A stretch of 64,000 nt of DNA from Caldimonas brevitalea (GTDB lineage Bacteria; Pseudomonadota; Gammaproteobacteria; Burkholderiales; Burkholderiaceae_C), in NCBI RefSeq assembly GCF_001017435.1, contig NZ_CP011371.1:6200001-6264000 (forward strand). The letters are read 5' to 3'. Below the pieces are notes generated by a model that saw only the letters and a list, made by a program, of their open reading frames with translations, was not told where the DNA came from and searched no databases. Of the stretch, positions 24,852-33,114 are shown in pieces. A program made the translations under genes and the position numbers. Each line of letters starts with the position of its first letter. The stretch's first letter is position 1.

Positions 24852-25690
24852 GACTCGCGTTCCGTGCCCCGGTAGCGCCGCTTGGACGGTGGGTGCAAGC
24901 GCTGTGGCTGTACCAGGGCGACGGCAGCGTCGCCGCTGGCAGCCACTGGCGCGAACACGTGCTGCCGGACCGCGGGGTGCAGATCATCATCGACTTCGCG
25001 GCCGGCGGGCCCAGCCCCTCGGTGCCTGAAGGCGCCTTGGCGATCGGCCTGCAGACGTGCGCGTCACAGGTCGAGTTCCAGGCCGAGATGGTGCTGGCCG
25101 GCGTGCAGTTCCACCCCGGTGCCGCCGCGCCGTTTTTCGGCCTGCCGATCAGCGAACTGGCCGACCAGGAAGTGCCCTTGCGCCTGCTGTGGGGCGCCGG
25201 CATCGACGACCTGCGCGAACGCCTGCACCTCGCAGGCGGCGATGCTCAGCGTTTCGACGTGCTCGAACAGGCGCTGGCATACCAGTGGCGCTGCCGGGCC
25301 GGTGTGCGACACGCGCCCCGCCCGGCTCACCCCGCGGTCGCCTTTGCGCTGTCGGCATGGCGGCCAGAAGCGCTCGAGACGGACCTGCACTGGCCTTCGG
25401 TGGCAGAGCTGGTGGAGCGCAGCGGCTTGAGCGCGCGGCGTTTCATCGACGTGTTCTGTGCCGAGGTGGGGCAGACGCCCAAGCGCTACAGCCGGCTGTG
25501 CCGCTTCCAGGCCGCGGTGGCGCGCCTGCACGGCCAGCCCGATCTCGAGGCGACATCCCTCGCGCTGCACTGCGGCTACTACGACCAGGCGCACTTCATC
25601 CACGACTTCCGCGCCTTCGCGGGCTTCACGCCGGGGGACTACCGGGCGCGCCGTACCGCGCAGGCGAACCATGTGTCGGCACTGGGCTGA
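24848..25690 (+). CDS. AraC-family transcriptional regulator
   Basis: A 280-residue regulator. The first 160 residues form a sensor domain of the type seen in short AraC proteins (WREHVLPDRGVQIIIDF; LAGVQFHPGAAAPFFGLP). The C-terminal AraC DNA-binding domain has two HTH motifs: SVAELVERSGLSARRFIDVFCAEVGQTPKRYSRL and DLEATSLALHCGYYDQAHFIHDFRAFAGFTPGDYR. It is translationally coupled to the exporter gene by an ATGA overlap and probably controls that gene or the whole unit from 21470. Confidence 0.9.
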   Translation: MRLAFRAPVAPLGRWVQALWLYQGDGSVAAGSHWREHVLPDRGVQIIIDFAAGGPSPSVPEGALAIGLQTCASQVEFQAEMVLAGVQFHPGAAAPFFGLPISELADQEVPLRLLWGAGIDDLRERLHLAGGDAQRFDVLEQALAYQWRCRAGVRHAPRPAHPAVAFALSAWRPEALETDLHWPSVAELVERSGLSARRFIDVFCAEVGQTPKRYSRLCRFQAAVARLHGQPDLEATSLALHCGYYDQAHFIHDFRAFAGFTPGDYRARRTAQANHVSALG

Positions 25691-25787
25691 GGAGCGCCTG
25701 CTAGCGATGGTACTGGGCGTCGCTCCGACGCTCGTATGCAGGTCGCAGAGCGGAAGCGGTTGTAGCCCCGGAAGCGAACAGTACGTT

Positions 25788-25817
25788 TTGGCATACAAGC
25801 CTTAGTTGGCTTATTTT
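25788..25817 (+). promoter_or_regulatory. candidate promoter and operator of the RES toxin-antitoxin pair
   Basis: A -35-like TTGGCA (25788-25793) and a -10-like TATTTT (25812-25817) are separated by 18 bases in an A/T-rich island upstream of the antitoxin gene. An inverted repeat AAGCC-N6-GGCTT (25797-25812) fills the spacer, the usual place for autorepression by an antitoxin. Confidence 0.45.
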
Positions 25818-25869
25818 TAAGTTTATGGCAGGATAGGCTGTCCCATTACTGCTTCCCCGAGGTAATCCG

Positions 25870-26694
25870 ATGACCGCCACGACACATCGGCGGGCCAGCC
25901 CGCGTCTCCCCTCAGCCCTCTTGCCCGCGGACGCTGCGGAGGAGCGGCCCAGCAAGTCGGCACCCGTCACGAGGACGAGTCCCTTCGAACTCGTTCGGCA
26001 GTTGCAAGCGCTCGAGGCCGAGCGCGCGTCGTTGGAGAAGGCCGTCATCGATGGGCTGGCTGCGGTCGACCCACAGTTTCTAGCGAAGGTCGAAGGGCAA
26101 GCCATTGGCGCGGAGCTTGCGGCCGAGCAGGCCCGCTACCGTGCGCAACTGACGGCAGATCTGATACGTGGGCTGGTGGACGTCGCGGTCGAGGCGGGGC
26201 TCCTCAGGCTCAAGCTGGAACAGACGGCGCAGAGCGTGACAGCACCGCCGAAGGAGCCCTACCTGGTAGAGGCGGATACCGATTCCCGCGCTGCGCTGTC
26301 GGCGAGCGATTTGGGCCGTGCGCTGGGTGGCTTGAGCGACGAAACCGTGAGGCAGCGGGAGCGCGCCGGCGAGTTGTTCTCCATCTTGCGTCCGGGGCGC
26401 AAGCGTGGCCGCGAGTATCCGGCGTTTCAGGCGTGGACCGGGATCGCCGGAGAGCCACTGAACAGGGTGTTGGCCGCACTGGGCCGGCCCAACGGGCCGA
26501 GCGCCTATCTGTTCTTCACGTCGCCCATCGACTTGTTGGGTGGGCTGACGCCGATCGAGGCGCTGCTGGGCCGCCTGCCCCTCGCACGCGATCTCGAGCC
26601 CGAAGCAGCGGACTTGCTCGGGCGGACGGCTGAGGAGCGGCTGAGCTCAGTTTTACGCGCAGCCGAAGCCGAAGCGGCAACCGGTGCGGCATGA
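25870..26694 (+). CDS. antitoxin of a RES-type toxin-antitoxin module (MbcA/ParS/Xre-like)
   Basis: A 274-residue protein. The C-terminal 60 residues (YLFFTSPIDLLGGLTPIEALLGRLP) match the MbcA/ParS/Xre toxin-binding domain, in which a WL-x-xP-x-LDG-x-TP pattern is usual. Upstream lies a helix-turn-helix-like segment (LSASDLGRALGGLSDETVRQRERAGELFSILRPGRKRGREYPAFQAW). The N-terminal 130 residues are helical and possibly coiled-coil (QALEAERASLEKAVIDGL), with no family match. This makes it far longer than the usual 130-180 residues. It overlaps the toxin gene by ATGA. It should neutralise the toxin and repress its own promoter. Confidence 0.7.
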   Translation: MTATTHRRASPRLPSALLPADAAEERPSKSAPVTRTSPFELVRQLQALEAERASLEKAVIDGLAAVDPQFLAKVEGQAIGAELAAEQARYRAQLTADLIRGLVDVAVEAGLLRLKLEQTAQSVTAPPKEPYLVEADTDSRAALSASDLGRALGGLSDETVRQRERAGELFSILRPGRKRGREYPAFQAWTGIAGEPLNRVLAALGRPNGPSAYLFFTSPIDLLGGLTPIEALLGRLPLARDLEPEAADLLGRTAEERLSSVLRAAEAEAATGAA

Positions 26695-27326
26695 CGCCCT
26701 TCGCCTTTTCCGGGCGAGAGCTTGAGCTGGAGCTGCTCGAGCCGGGCAGCACGCTGGTGCGACTGTTCCGGCATCCTGGCGGCGAATGGGAGCCACCGCC
26801 GGCACGGTCACGCCTGCTGCGCGTCGACCCGCCTGACGGGCAGCAGGATGCGTACGCGGTGCTCTACACCGGCGAGACGTTGCTGACGGTTGCGATCGAG
26901 TGCGGGGTGCTCCGCGCGGACCTGCGCGACCGGTATTCGTGGCACATGCCCAAGGCGCGCGAGTACCGGGTCGTGCGCTATCGCGTCGGTGCCCCGGTTG
27001 TCTTCATTCCAATCGACGGACGCAACCGGCGCACGCTCGGCCTGGCGGGAAGCCAGCGCGAGTTTCTCGGCTACGCGCCGTACCGCGCAGTGGCCCACGA
27101 GCTGCATCATCGCTATGGTGCGGCGGTGCACGGATTGAGTTGGGAGAGTTTTCACCGCAACCAGCCGGGGCGCGTCTATGCCCTTTGGCATGAGCACAAG
27201 GCAACGGTGGAACTGAAGATCATTTCGCCCCCGCCCTACGAGCTGCTGATCGACGATGGTGAGTGGATCGCTTTCATCGAGAACACGCCGGACATCGAGG
27301 GTGTCGACGATCTGCCCTCGACGTAG
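26691..27326 (+). CDS. RES-domain toxin
   Basis: A 211-residue protein with the order of residues that names the RES family. Arg appears in LVRLFRHPGGEWEPPP, Glu in ETLLTVAIECGVL and Ser in VHGLSWESFHRNQPGRVYALW. RES toxins studied elsewhere degrade NAD and have an ADP-ribosyltransferase-like fold. The protein starts inside the antitoxin stop codon, so the two are made together. Length and arrangement fit a type II module. Chromosomal role (phage defence, stress or plasmid relic) cannot be told from here. Confidence 0.75.
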   Translation: MTPFAFSGRELELELLEPGSTLVRLFRHPGGEWEPPPARSRLLRVDPPDGQQDAYAVLYTGETLLTVAIECGVLRADLRDRYSWHMPKAREYRVVRYRVGAPVVFIPIDGRNRRTLGLAGSQREFLGYAPYRAVAHELHHRYGAAVHGLSWESFHRNQPGRVYALWHEHKATVELKIISPPPYELLIDDGEWIAFIENTPDIEGVDDLPST

Positions 27327-27446
27327 ACGAACGGGGCGAGAACACCTCGCCGCCCTCAGGTCCGCCCCTCCCCTTCACTTTTCTACAAGACCGCGCCGCC
27401 TCGCGGTCGAACAATTGGGCCACCCTTGCCTATGGAAGGACCCGAA

Positions 27447-27869
27447 ATGAGCCACACCCCTGCCGATTTCCGCCCGCCCGGCTACACCGCCGTGTCCCCC
27501 TATTTGCTGGTCGAAGACGCCCCCGCGCTGATCGACTTCCTCACCTCGGCGCTGGGCGCGACGCTCGTGGCGCGCCACGACGCACCCGAGGGCGGCATCA
27601 TGCATGCGTCGATGCGGCTGCACGACGCGATGATCGAGGTGTCGGATGCCTGCCCCGCATGGCCCTCACGCCAGGCGGCGGTGCATGTCTACGTGTCCGA
27701 CGTCGACGCCGCCTGCCGGCGTGCCGTGCAGGCCGGGGCGACGCTGCTGCAGCCGGTGGAAGACAAGCCTTATGGCGAGCGCGCGTGTGCGCTGCAGGAC
27801 CGCTGGGGCAACCACTGGTATGTGGCCACCGCGTTGCCGGTGCAGCCCGTGCGTGACACGCCTGCCTGA
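27447..27869 (+). CDS. PhnB-like VOC-family protein
   Basis: A 140-residue VOC-fold protein of the PhnB/YdcC-like type. The first module is VSPYLLVEDAPALIDFLTSALGATLVARHDAPEGGIMHASMRLHDAMIEVSDA. The second is VHVYVSDVDAACRRAVQAGATLLQPVEDKPYGERACALQDRWGNHWYVAT, where DRWGNHW is the typical closing motif. I took the ATG at 27447 because AAGGA lies about eight bases upstream. It converges on the minus-strand TPR gene, only 23 bases away. Substrate unknown. Confidence 0.8.
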   Translation: MSHTPADFRPPGYTAVSPYLLVEDAPALIDFLTSALGATLVARHDAPEGGIMHASMRLHDAMIEVSDACPAWPSRQAAVHVYVSDVDAACRRAVQAGATLLQPVEDKPYGERACALQDRWGNHWYVATALPVQPVRDTPA

Positions 27870-27892
27870 CACGCCGCGTAGCGGTACGCGCC

Positions 27893-29221
27893 TCAGCCGG
27901 CGAAGCGCCCCGCCCAATGTTGCGCGAGCGGCGTCACCGCCCTGGCCCCATGGCGTTCGCCGAGCAAGGCGCGCCCCATGCCCCGATGGCCACCGCGCGC
28001 CGCCGCGGCGAGCAGCGTCTGGTCGATCAGATCACGCTGCGCGTGACTGCCGCCGATACGTTGCGACTGCGACCGTGCCTTCAGCAAAGTCTCCAGTGCC
28101 TGCGTGTCGTCGCCCTGCGCATGCTGCAGCAGCCCGCGCTGCAAGGTGAGGCCCACCGCGGCGGCCTCGTCGCGTTCACGCAAGCCGGCAGCCTGCCACT
28201 CGGCCGTGCCGCGCTCGACCTGCGCCAGCCAGGCTCGCGCCTGGTCGACCCGGTCGGCGCCGAGCAACGCCAGCATCACGTGCAGGTCGTTGAAGGGCGA
28301 CCAGCCCGAATGTTCGGGCGCCGTGTCCCAGCCGCTCGCCAGCGTGGTGAAGCGTGGACCGGTGTCGACGCCGAGCAGGTGCAGACGCCACAGCAAGGCC
28401 GTGGCGTCGAGTCGCTGCAAGGCGATCTGCACCGCGTCGCCGCTCAGGTGTTCGTCGTACAGCCGCAAGGCCCCTTCGGTGTCGAGCCGCTCGAGCCGGA
28501 ACAGCCCGAGATGCCACCACAGGTGGCCAGCGAAACCGCTGCCCTGCGACCATGCGGCCTGGTGCTGGCGCAGCCAGGCCGCACCTTCGTCGTAGCGGCC
28601 CTGCATCTCCATCACATGCGCCACCGCATGCACCGCCCACGGCACCACCACGCCGTGCGCGAGCGCACGCCGGCCGTGGTCTTCGGCCTCGCGGTGCAGG
28701 TGGTCTTCTTCGAAGCCGAACGCGAGCATGCCCAGCAGATAGGGATAGAGCGGGTCGTCTTCGGACCATTGCGGCAGCACCCGCGCGACGCGGCGCCGCA
28801 ACTCGTAGGCGTCGCCGCGGTGGAAGTCGAACAAATGGGCCCAGATCAGGGCCAACCCGTCGCAGGGCCATCTGCGCAGCACCGTGTCCCAGCAGCGGCA
28901 AGCGCCTTCCCAGTCGCCTCGCCAGCCGAGCTGCACGCCCTGCAGCAGCAAACGCTCGCGTTCGTGTGCCGTGCCGGCCCGCTGTTCGGCAGCGGCGATC
29001 GCCGCTGCCGCATCGGCCTGCCAGCGGCGCTCGGTGAGGGTCAGCCAGAAGCCGGCCTTCATGATGTGCGGCAAGGCCCAGCCGGGGTCGCTGGCCGCAG
29101 CGGCGTCGAGGTCGGGCTGGGGGTCGCCGAAGAAGGAGATCAACCGCCACAAGGCGCGCTCGGCGTGTTCGAGCGCGACCGGCGACGTGGTGCTGGTCGG
29201 GTTGCCGCGAACGTCGTGCAT
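27893..29221 (-). CDS. TTC38/StaR-like tetratricopeptide-repeat protein
   Basis: A 442-residue soluble all-helical protein without signal peptide. Repeated helix pairs (ALEHAERALWRLISFFGDP, ERERLLLQGVQLGWRGDWEGACRCWDTVL, YPYLLGMLAFGFEEDHLHREAEDHGRRAL) and the segment WAVHAVAHVMEMQGRYDEGAAWL point to the TTC38/StaR-like TPR family. The biochemical role of that family is unknown. It begins eight bases after the amidase stop and so forms the end of the peptide-importer operon. It may assist the amidase or use the imported compound, which is inference. Confidence 0.65.
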   Translation of the reverse strand: MHDVRGNPTSTTSPVALEHAERALWRLISFFGDPQPDLDAAAASDPGWALPHIMKAGFWLTLTERRWQADAAAAIAAAEQRAGTAHERERLLLQGVQLGWRGDWEGACRCWDTVLRRWPCDGLALIWAHLFDFHRGDAYELRRRVARVLPQWSEDDPLYPYLLGMLAFGFEEDHLHREAEDHGRRALAHGVVVPWAVHAVAHVMEMQGRYDEGAAWLRQHQAAWSQGSGFAGHLWWHLGLFRLERLDTEGALRLYDEHLSGDAVQIALQRLDATALLWRLHLLGVDTGPRFTTLASGWDTAPEHSGWSPFNDLHVMLALLGADRVDQARAWLAQVERGTAEWQAAGLRERDEAAAVGLTLQRGLLQHAQGDDTQALETLLKARSQSQRIGGSHAQRDLIDQTLLAAAARGGHRGMGRALLGERHGARAVTPLAQHWAGRFAG

Positions 29222-29228
29222 CACGGCC

Positions 29229-30620
29229 TCACCTCGGCACCGTGGGCCACGGCCGCTGCGCCGGCCGCATCTGCTCCCAGGCATGCGCCATCTGCAGCAC
29301 CCCCAGATCGTCGAAGCGCCGACCTGCGATCTGCAGCCCGATCGGCAGGCCCTCGCGGGTGTAGCCGCAGTTGATCGAGGCCGCCGGCTGCTCGCTCATG
29401 TTGTAGGCCAGCGTGAAGGCGATGTGGTCGAACGGGCGTGTCACGTCGTTGGTGGGGCACGGCAGTTCGGCCGCGAAGGCGGCCATCGGCGCGGTCGGCG
29501 ACAGCACGTAGTCGTAAGGCTGCGTGGCGGCGACGGTGACGGCGCGCAGATGGAGCGTCTGGCTGTAGCCCTCGTACATCGCTTCGCCGCTCTGCCCGGC
29601 CCCGCCATCGGCCCACGCGCGGATGAACGGCAGGACGCGCTCACGGCGCTCGGGTGGCAGCTTGCGCATCTCGATGTGAAAGCGCGTGCGCCAGAACAAG
29701 TCCACCCCTTCGATCATGCGGCGCTCCGCCCACGGCGACACCGGTTCGACGATGGCGCCGGCCGCTTCGAAGGCGCGCGCCGCGGCCAACACCGCGTCGC
29801 GTACCTCGGGCTGCACCGGTGTGCCCCAGCCGGCGTCCATCAACAGCCCCAGCCGCAAGCCCTTGAGGTCGCGCGCGAGCTGCTGCCACTCGATGGCCTG
29901 GTAGGGCAGGCTCATGTGATCGCGCGGGTCGGGGCGCGACAGCGGGCCCATCATCAACGCGGCATCGGCGACGGTGCGAGTGAGCGGGCCTGCGACGCGA
30001 GCGGGGTACGGCGGGTCGATGGGGATGCGGCCGAGGCTGGGCTTGAGCCCGAACAGGCCACACCAGCCGGCCGGCAGCCGGATCGAGCCGCCGATGTCGG
30101 TGCCCAGGTGCAAGGGGCCGTAGCCCGCGGCCGCGGCGGCCGCGGAACCGGAGCTGGAGCCGCCCGGGTTCTTGCTCAGGTCCCAGGGGTTGCGGGTCAG
30201 CGGGTGAAAGCTGGACAGGCCGGACGACAGCATGCCGTAGTCGGGCATCGTGGTCTTGCCGAGCAACACCACGCCGGCCTCGCGCAAGCGGGCTGCCGGC
30301 GGCGCGTCCTGCGCCGCGGGCACCAGCTCGGTGGCGGCGGTGCCGAGCGGCACCGGCACACCGCGTGTGGCGATGTTCTCTTTCAGCATCGTCGGCACAC
30401 CGTCGAGTGCACCGACCGGCTCGCCGCGCATCCAGCGCTGTTCCGATTGCCGCGCTGCCGCGAGGGCGGCCTCGGGGTCGAGCGCGTAGCAGGCCTGCAG
30501 CCGCGGCTCCCAGGCTTCGATGTGCGCCAGCACGGCCTGCGTCACCTCCACCGGTGAGACCACACGCTGCTGGTACAGCGCCAACAGCTCGCAGGCGCTC
30601 AAGTTGTGCAGTTCGTTCAT
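29229..30620 (-). CDS. amidase-signature family hydrolase
   Basis: A 463-residue cytoplasmic amidase. The Ser-cisSer-Lys triad is visible: Lys80 in VPTMLKENIATRG, the glycine/serine-rich GGSSSGSA stretch (153-160) with the cis serine, and Ser179 in GTDIGGSIRLPA. The second half, DYVLSPTAPMAAF, NMSEQPAASINCGYTREGLPIGLQIAGRRFDD, is also typical. The start at 30620 is behind GGAAAGG, and longer frames lack a site. It sits between the importer's binding-protein gene and the TPR gene, so its substrate is likely an amide or short peptide derivative brought in by that importer. GatA is unlikely because gatB and gatC are absent. Confidence 0.87.
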   Translation of the reverse strand: MNELHNLSACELLALYQQRVVSPVEVTQAVLAHIEAWEPRLQACYALDPEAALAAARQSEQRWMRGEPVGALDGVPTMLKENIATRGVPVPLGTAATELVPAAQDAPPAARLREAGVVLLGKTTMPDYGMLSSGLSSFHPLTRNPWDLSKNPGGSSSGSAAAAAAGYGPLHLGTDIGGSIRLPAGWCGLFGLKPSLGRIPIDPPYPARVAGPLTRTVADAALMMGPLSRPDPRDHMSLPYQAIEWQQLARDLKGLRLGLLMDAGWGTPVQPEVRDAVLAAARAFEAAGAIVEPVSPWAERRMIEGVDLFWRTRFHIEMRKLPPERRERVLPFIRAWADGGAGQSGEAMYEGYSQTLHLRAVTVAATQPYDYVLSPTAPMAAFAAELPCPTNDVTRPFDHIAFTLAYNMSEQPAASINCGYTREGLPIGLQIAGRRFDDLGVLQMAHAWEQMRPAQRPWPTVPR

Positions 30621-30667
30621 GCTCGACCTTTCCACCCTGACACCGTCCGTGGCCGACGCACCGGGCC

Positions 30668-32161
30668 TCATTGCCACGACACCGACGCCATGTCGTTGAC
30701 GAAGATCGGCGAGCTGGCCCACAAGCCTTTGAGGCGCTTCTGGCTGACGACGATCTGCGGCAGCTCGAACATGAACAGGTTGGCGGCGTCTTCGGCCAGA
30801 AACCGTTGGGCGTCGCCGATCAGTTGCAGGCGCTGCTTGGGGTTGATGCTGGCGTTGTACTGCTCCATCAACTTCCGGAAGCCCGGCGAGTCATAGCCGA
30901 AGTAGTACTGCGGGTTGGTGTAGATCATGATGTCGAGCGGCTCGACGTGGCTGATGATGGTCAGGTCGAAGTTGCCCTTGAAGGCCCCCGACAGCCATTG
31001 CGCCCATTCGACGTTCTCGATCTTGGCGTGGATGCCGACCTTGGCCAACTGCGCGGCCACCACCTCACCGCTGCGCCTGGCGTACTGGGGCGGCGGCAAG
31101 GTCAGCGTCACGTTGAGCGGCGTGCTCACGCCGGCTTCCTTCAGCAGGGCCCGGGCCTTCTCCGGGTTGTGCGGGTAGACGCCGGTCAGGTCCAGATAGC
31201 CGAGGTCGCTCGGCACCATGTGGCTGCCGATGGGCCGGCCATAGCCGTTCATCGCACCTTCGATGATGGCCTTGCGGTCGATCGCGTGCGACATCGCACG
31301 GCGCACGCGCACGTCGTTGAACGGCTTGCGGCGGTGGTTGATGCTGACGATGGTCTTGCCGTTGGAGCCGCCCACCGTGACGTTGAAGCGCGGGTCGCGC
31401 CGGAACTGCTCGACGCTCTCGAAGGCCTGAAAGCGCGGGATGGCGTCGACGTCGCCGGCCATCAGCGCCGCCACCTGGGCCGCGCCGTCGTTGATGAAGC
31501 GGAACTGCACCTTCTTCAGCTTGACGCTCTGCGGCGCGCGAAAGCCGCTCCAGGCGCTGAGCATCACGGCCGAGCCTTTGGCCCAGCTGTCGAACTTGAA
31601 GGGACCGGTGCCGATCGGGCGGGTCGCGGTGGTCGGCGCGCTCTTGGGGTCGAGGATCACCGCAGTGTTCTCGCCGAGCCGGAACAGCATCGTGCCGTCG
31701 GGCTGGTTCAAGGTCAGGATCACCGTGTGCGGGTCGGGCGTGTCGACGCGCGCGATGTTGTCGAACACCGCCTTCTTGGCCTTGTTGGTGCTGCCCTCGG
31801 CCTTGGCGCGCTCGAAGCTGAACTTCACGTCCGAGGCGTCGAAGGCCTCGCCGTCGTGGAACTTGACGCCCCGGCGCAGCTTGAAGGTGTAGCTCTTGCC
31901 GTCGGGCTCGACGTGCCAGCTCTCGGCCAGCAGCGGTGTGACGCTGCCGTCGGGCTGGATCTTGGTCAAGCCCTCCAGCACGTTGTAGTGGACGACCTCG
32001 CCGATCGCGGCGGCGGCGCCGGTGGTCGGGTCGAGCCCGGGCGGCTCGAGCGTGATGGCGAGCACCGCCGAGGTCTTGCCCGGCTGCGCCCCGGCCCCGC
32101 CGCAAGCGGCGAGCACGGCCAAGGCGACACACCAGACGCGTGACTGCTGGCAGACGGTCAT
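30668..32161 (-). CDS. peptide/nickel-type ABC importer, solute-binding protein
   Basis: A 497-residue family 5 periplasmic binding protein. The signal sequence MTVCQQSRVWCVALAVLAACGGAGAQ may be lipidated. The core has LAITLEPPGLDPTTGAA, YTFKLRRGVKFHDGEAFDASDVKFSFERA, GTGPFKFDSWAKGSAVML and VRRAMSHAIDRKAII, all usual for DppA/OppA-like proteins. The ATG at 32161 follows AGGAGGAG, and the open frame upstream of it is not coding. It is read after the two ATPase genes. The ligand is unknown, and the downstream amidase hints at an amide-containing compound. Confidence 0.9.
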   Translation of the reverse strand: MTVCQQSRVWCVALAVLAACGGAGAQPGKTSAVLAITLEPPGLDPTTGAAAAIGEVVHYNVLEGLTKIQPDGSVTPLLAESWHVEPDGKSYTFKLRRGVKFHDGEAFDASDVKFSFERAKAEGSTNKAKKAVFDNIARVDTPDPHTVILTLNQPDGTMLFRLGENTAVILDPKSAPTTATRPIGTGPFKFDSWAKGSAVMLSAWSGFRAPQSVKLKKVQFRFINDGAAQVAALMAGDVDAIPRFQAFESVEQFRRDPRFNVTVGGSNGKTIVSINHRRKPFNDVRVRRAMSHAIDRKAIIEGAMNGYGRPIGSHMVPSDLGYLDLTGVYPHNPEKARALLKEAGVSTPLNVTLTLPPPQYARRSGEVVAAQLAKVGIHAKIENVEWAQWLSGAFKGNFDLTIISHVEPLDIMIYTNPQYYFGYDSPGFRKLMEQYNASINPKQRLQLIGDAQRFLAEDAANLFMFELPQIVVSQKRLKGLWASSPIFVNDMASVSWQ

Positions 32162-32229
32162 GTCGAGACTCCTCCTGGTACGACAACCCGGGCCCGCCCC
32201 GGGTTCACGCGGCTCATTGCACCACGATT

Positions 32230-33114
32230 TCAGGGTGGATTTGCGCTGGCCGCCGCATGGGCCCGGCGCCGCCGGCCGGGTTCCACCCGCGGCACCGCGT
32301 CGAGCAAGGCCTGCGTGTAGGGATGGGCCGCCTGCTGGAACAATCGCGCTGGCGTGCCGCGTTCGACCACCCGGCCGCGCTGCATCACGATCACCTCGTC
32401 GCACAGGTGCTCGACCACCGCCAGGTCGTGGCTGATGAACAGCAGGCTGAGCCGCAGCTGGCGCTGCAGGTCTTGCAACAGGTTGAGCACCTGCGCCTGC
32501 ACCGAGACGTCGAGCGCGCTGACCGGCTCGTCGGCCACCAGCAGACGCGGCCGCGTGACGATGGCGCGGGCGATCGCGATACGCTGACGCTGCCCGCCCG
32601 AGAATTCGTGCGGGTACTTCTCGACGTCGCTGGCGCGCAGGCCGACGGCATCGAGTGCGTCGGCCACGCGCTGCCGTGCCTCCTGCGACGCGAGCGGCCC
32701 CAGCGCCCGCAGCGGTTCGGCGACGATACGGCCGACACGGTGGCGTGGGTCGAGCGAACCGTAGGGGTCCTGGAACACCATCTGGAAATCGCGCCGCGCC
32801 CGCCGCAGCAGCGCCGGCGGCAGGCGCTGCAGGTCTTGCCCGAGCAGGCAGACCCGGCCGGCGCTGGGCGCTTCGAGCGCCATCACGAGGCGCGCCAGCG
32901 TCGACTTGCCCGAGCCCGATTCGCCCACGACACCCAGGCTCCCGCCCTCCTGCAGCTCGAAGCTGACGTCGTCGAGCGCCTGCACGACCGGCGCGGGGCC
33001 CCACCAGCGGCTGCGCGGCAGGCGGTAGTGGCGGCTGAGGTGGGACACCTGCAGCAGCGGCGGCCCCGGAGGGGACGTTGTCGCGCCGGGTGCAGCGGGT
33101 CTGGAGAGGCTCAT
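32230..33114 (-). CDS. peptide-type ABC importer, ATPase (DppF/OppF type)
   Basis: A 294-residue ATPase with Walker [11 protein letters not shown]-loop VFQDPYGSLDPR, signature FSGGQRQR and Walker B LLVADEPVSALD, followed by FISHDLAVVEHLCDEV. It overlaps the partner ATPase gene by four bases (ATGA). The C-terminal oligopeptide-type extension is short and lacks the cysteine cluster found in the partner. The first 20 residues are Pro/Gly-rich and unmatched. Confidence 0.9.
   Translation of the reverse strand: MSLSRPAAPGATTSPPGPPLLQVSHLSRHYRLPRSRWWGPAPVVQALDDVSFELQEGGSLGVVGESGSGKSTLARLVMALEAPSAGRVCLLGQDLQRLPPALLRRARRDFQMVFQDPYGSLDPRHRVGRIVAEPLRALGPLASQEARQRVADALDAVGLRASDVEKYPHEFSGGQRQRIAIARAIVTRPRLLVADEPVSALDVSVQAQVLNLLQDLQRQLRLSLLFISHDLAVVEHLCDEVIVMQRGRVVERGTPARLFQQAAHPYTQALLDAVPRVEPGRRRRAHAAASANPP

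Noticed and set aside
29229..30620. Amidase as GatA subunit of the tRNA amidotransferase
   Set aside because: No gatB or gatC is nearby and the gene belongs to a transport operon.
30668..33004. Single 778-residue frame joining the binding protein to upstream sequence
   Set aside because: The upstream part overlaps the DppF-type ATPase in another frame and is Ala/Arg/Gly/Pro-rich; the signal peptide and AGGAGGAG place the start at 32161.
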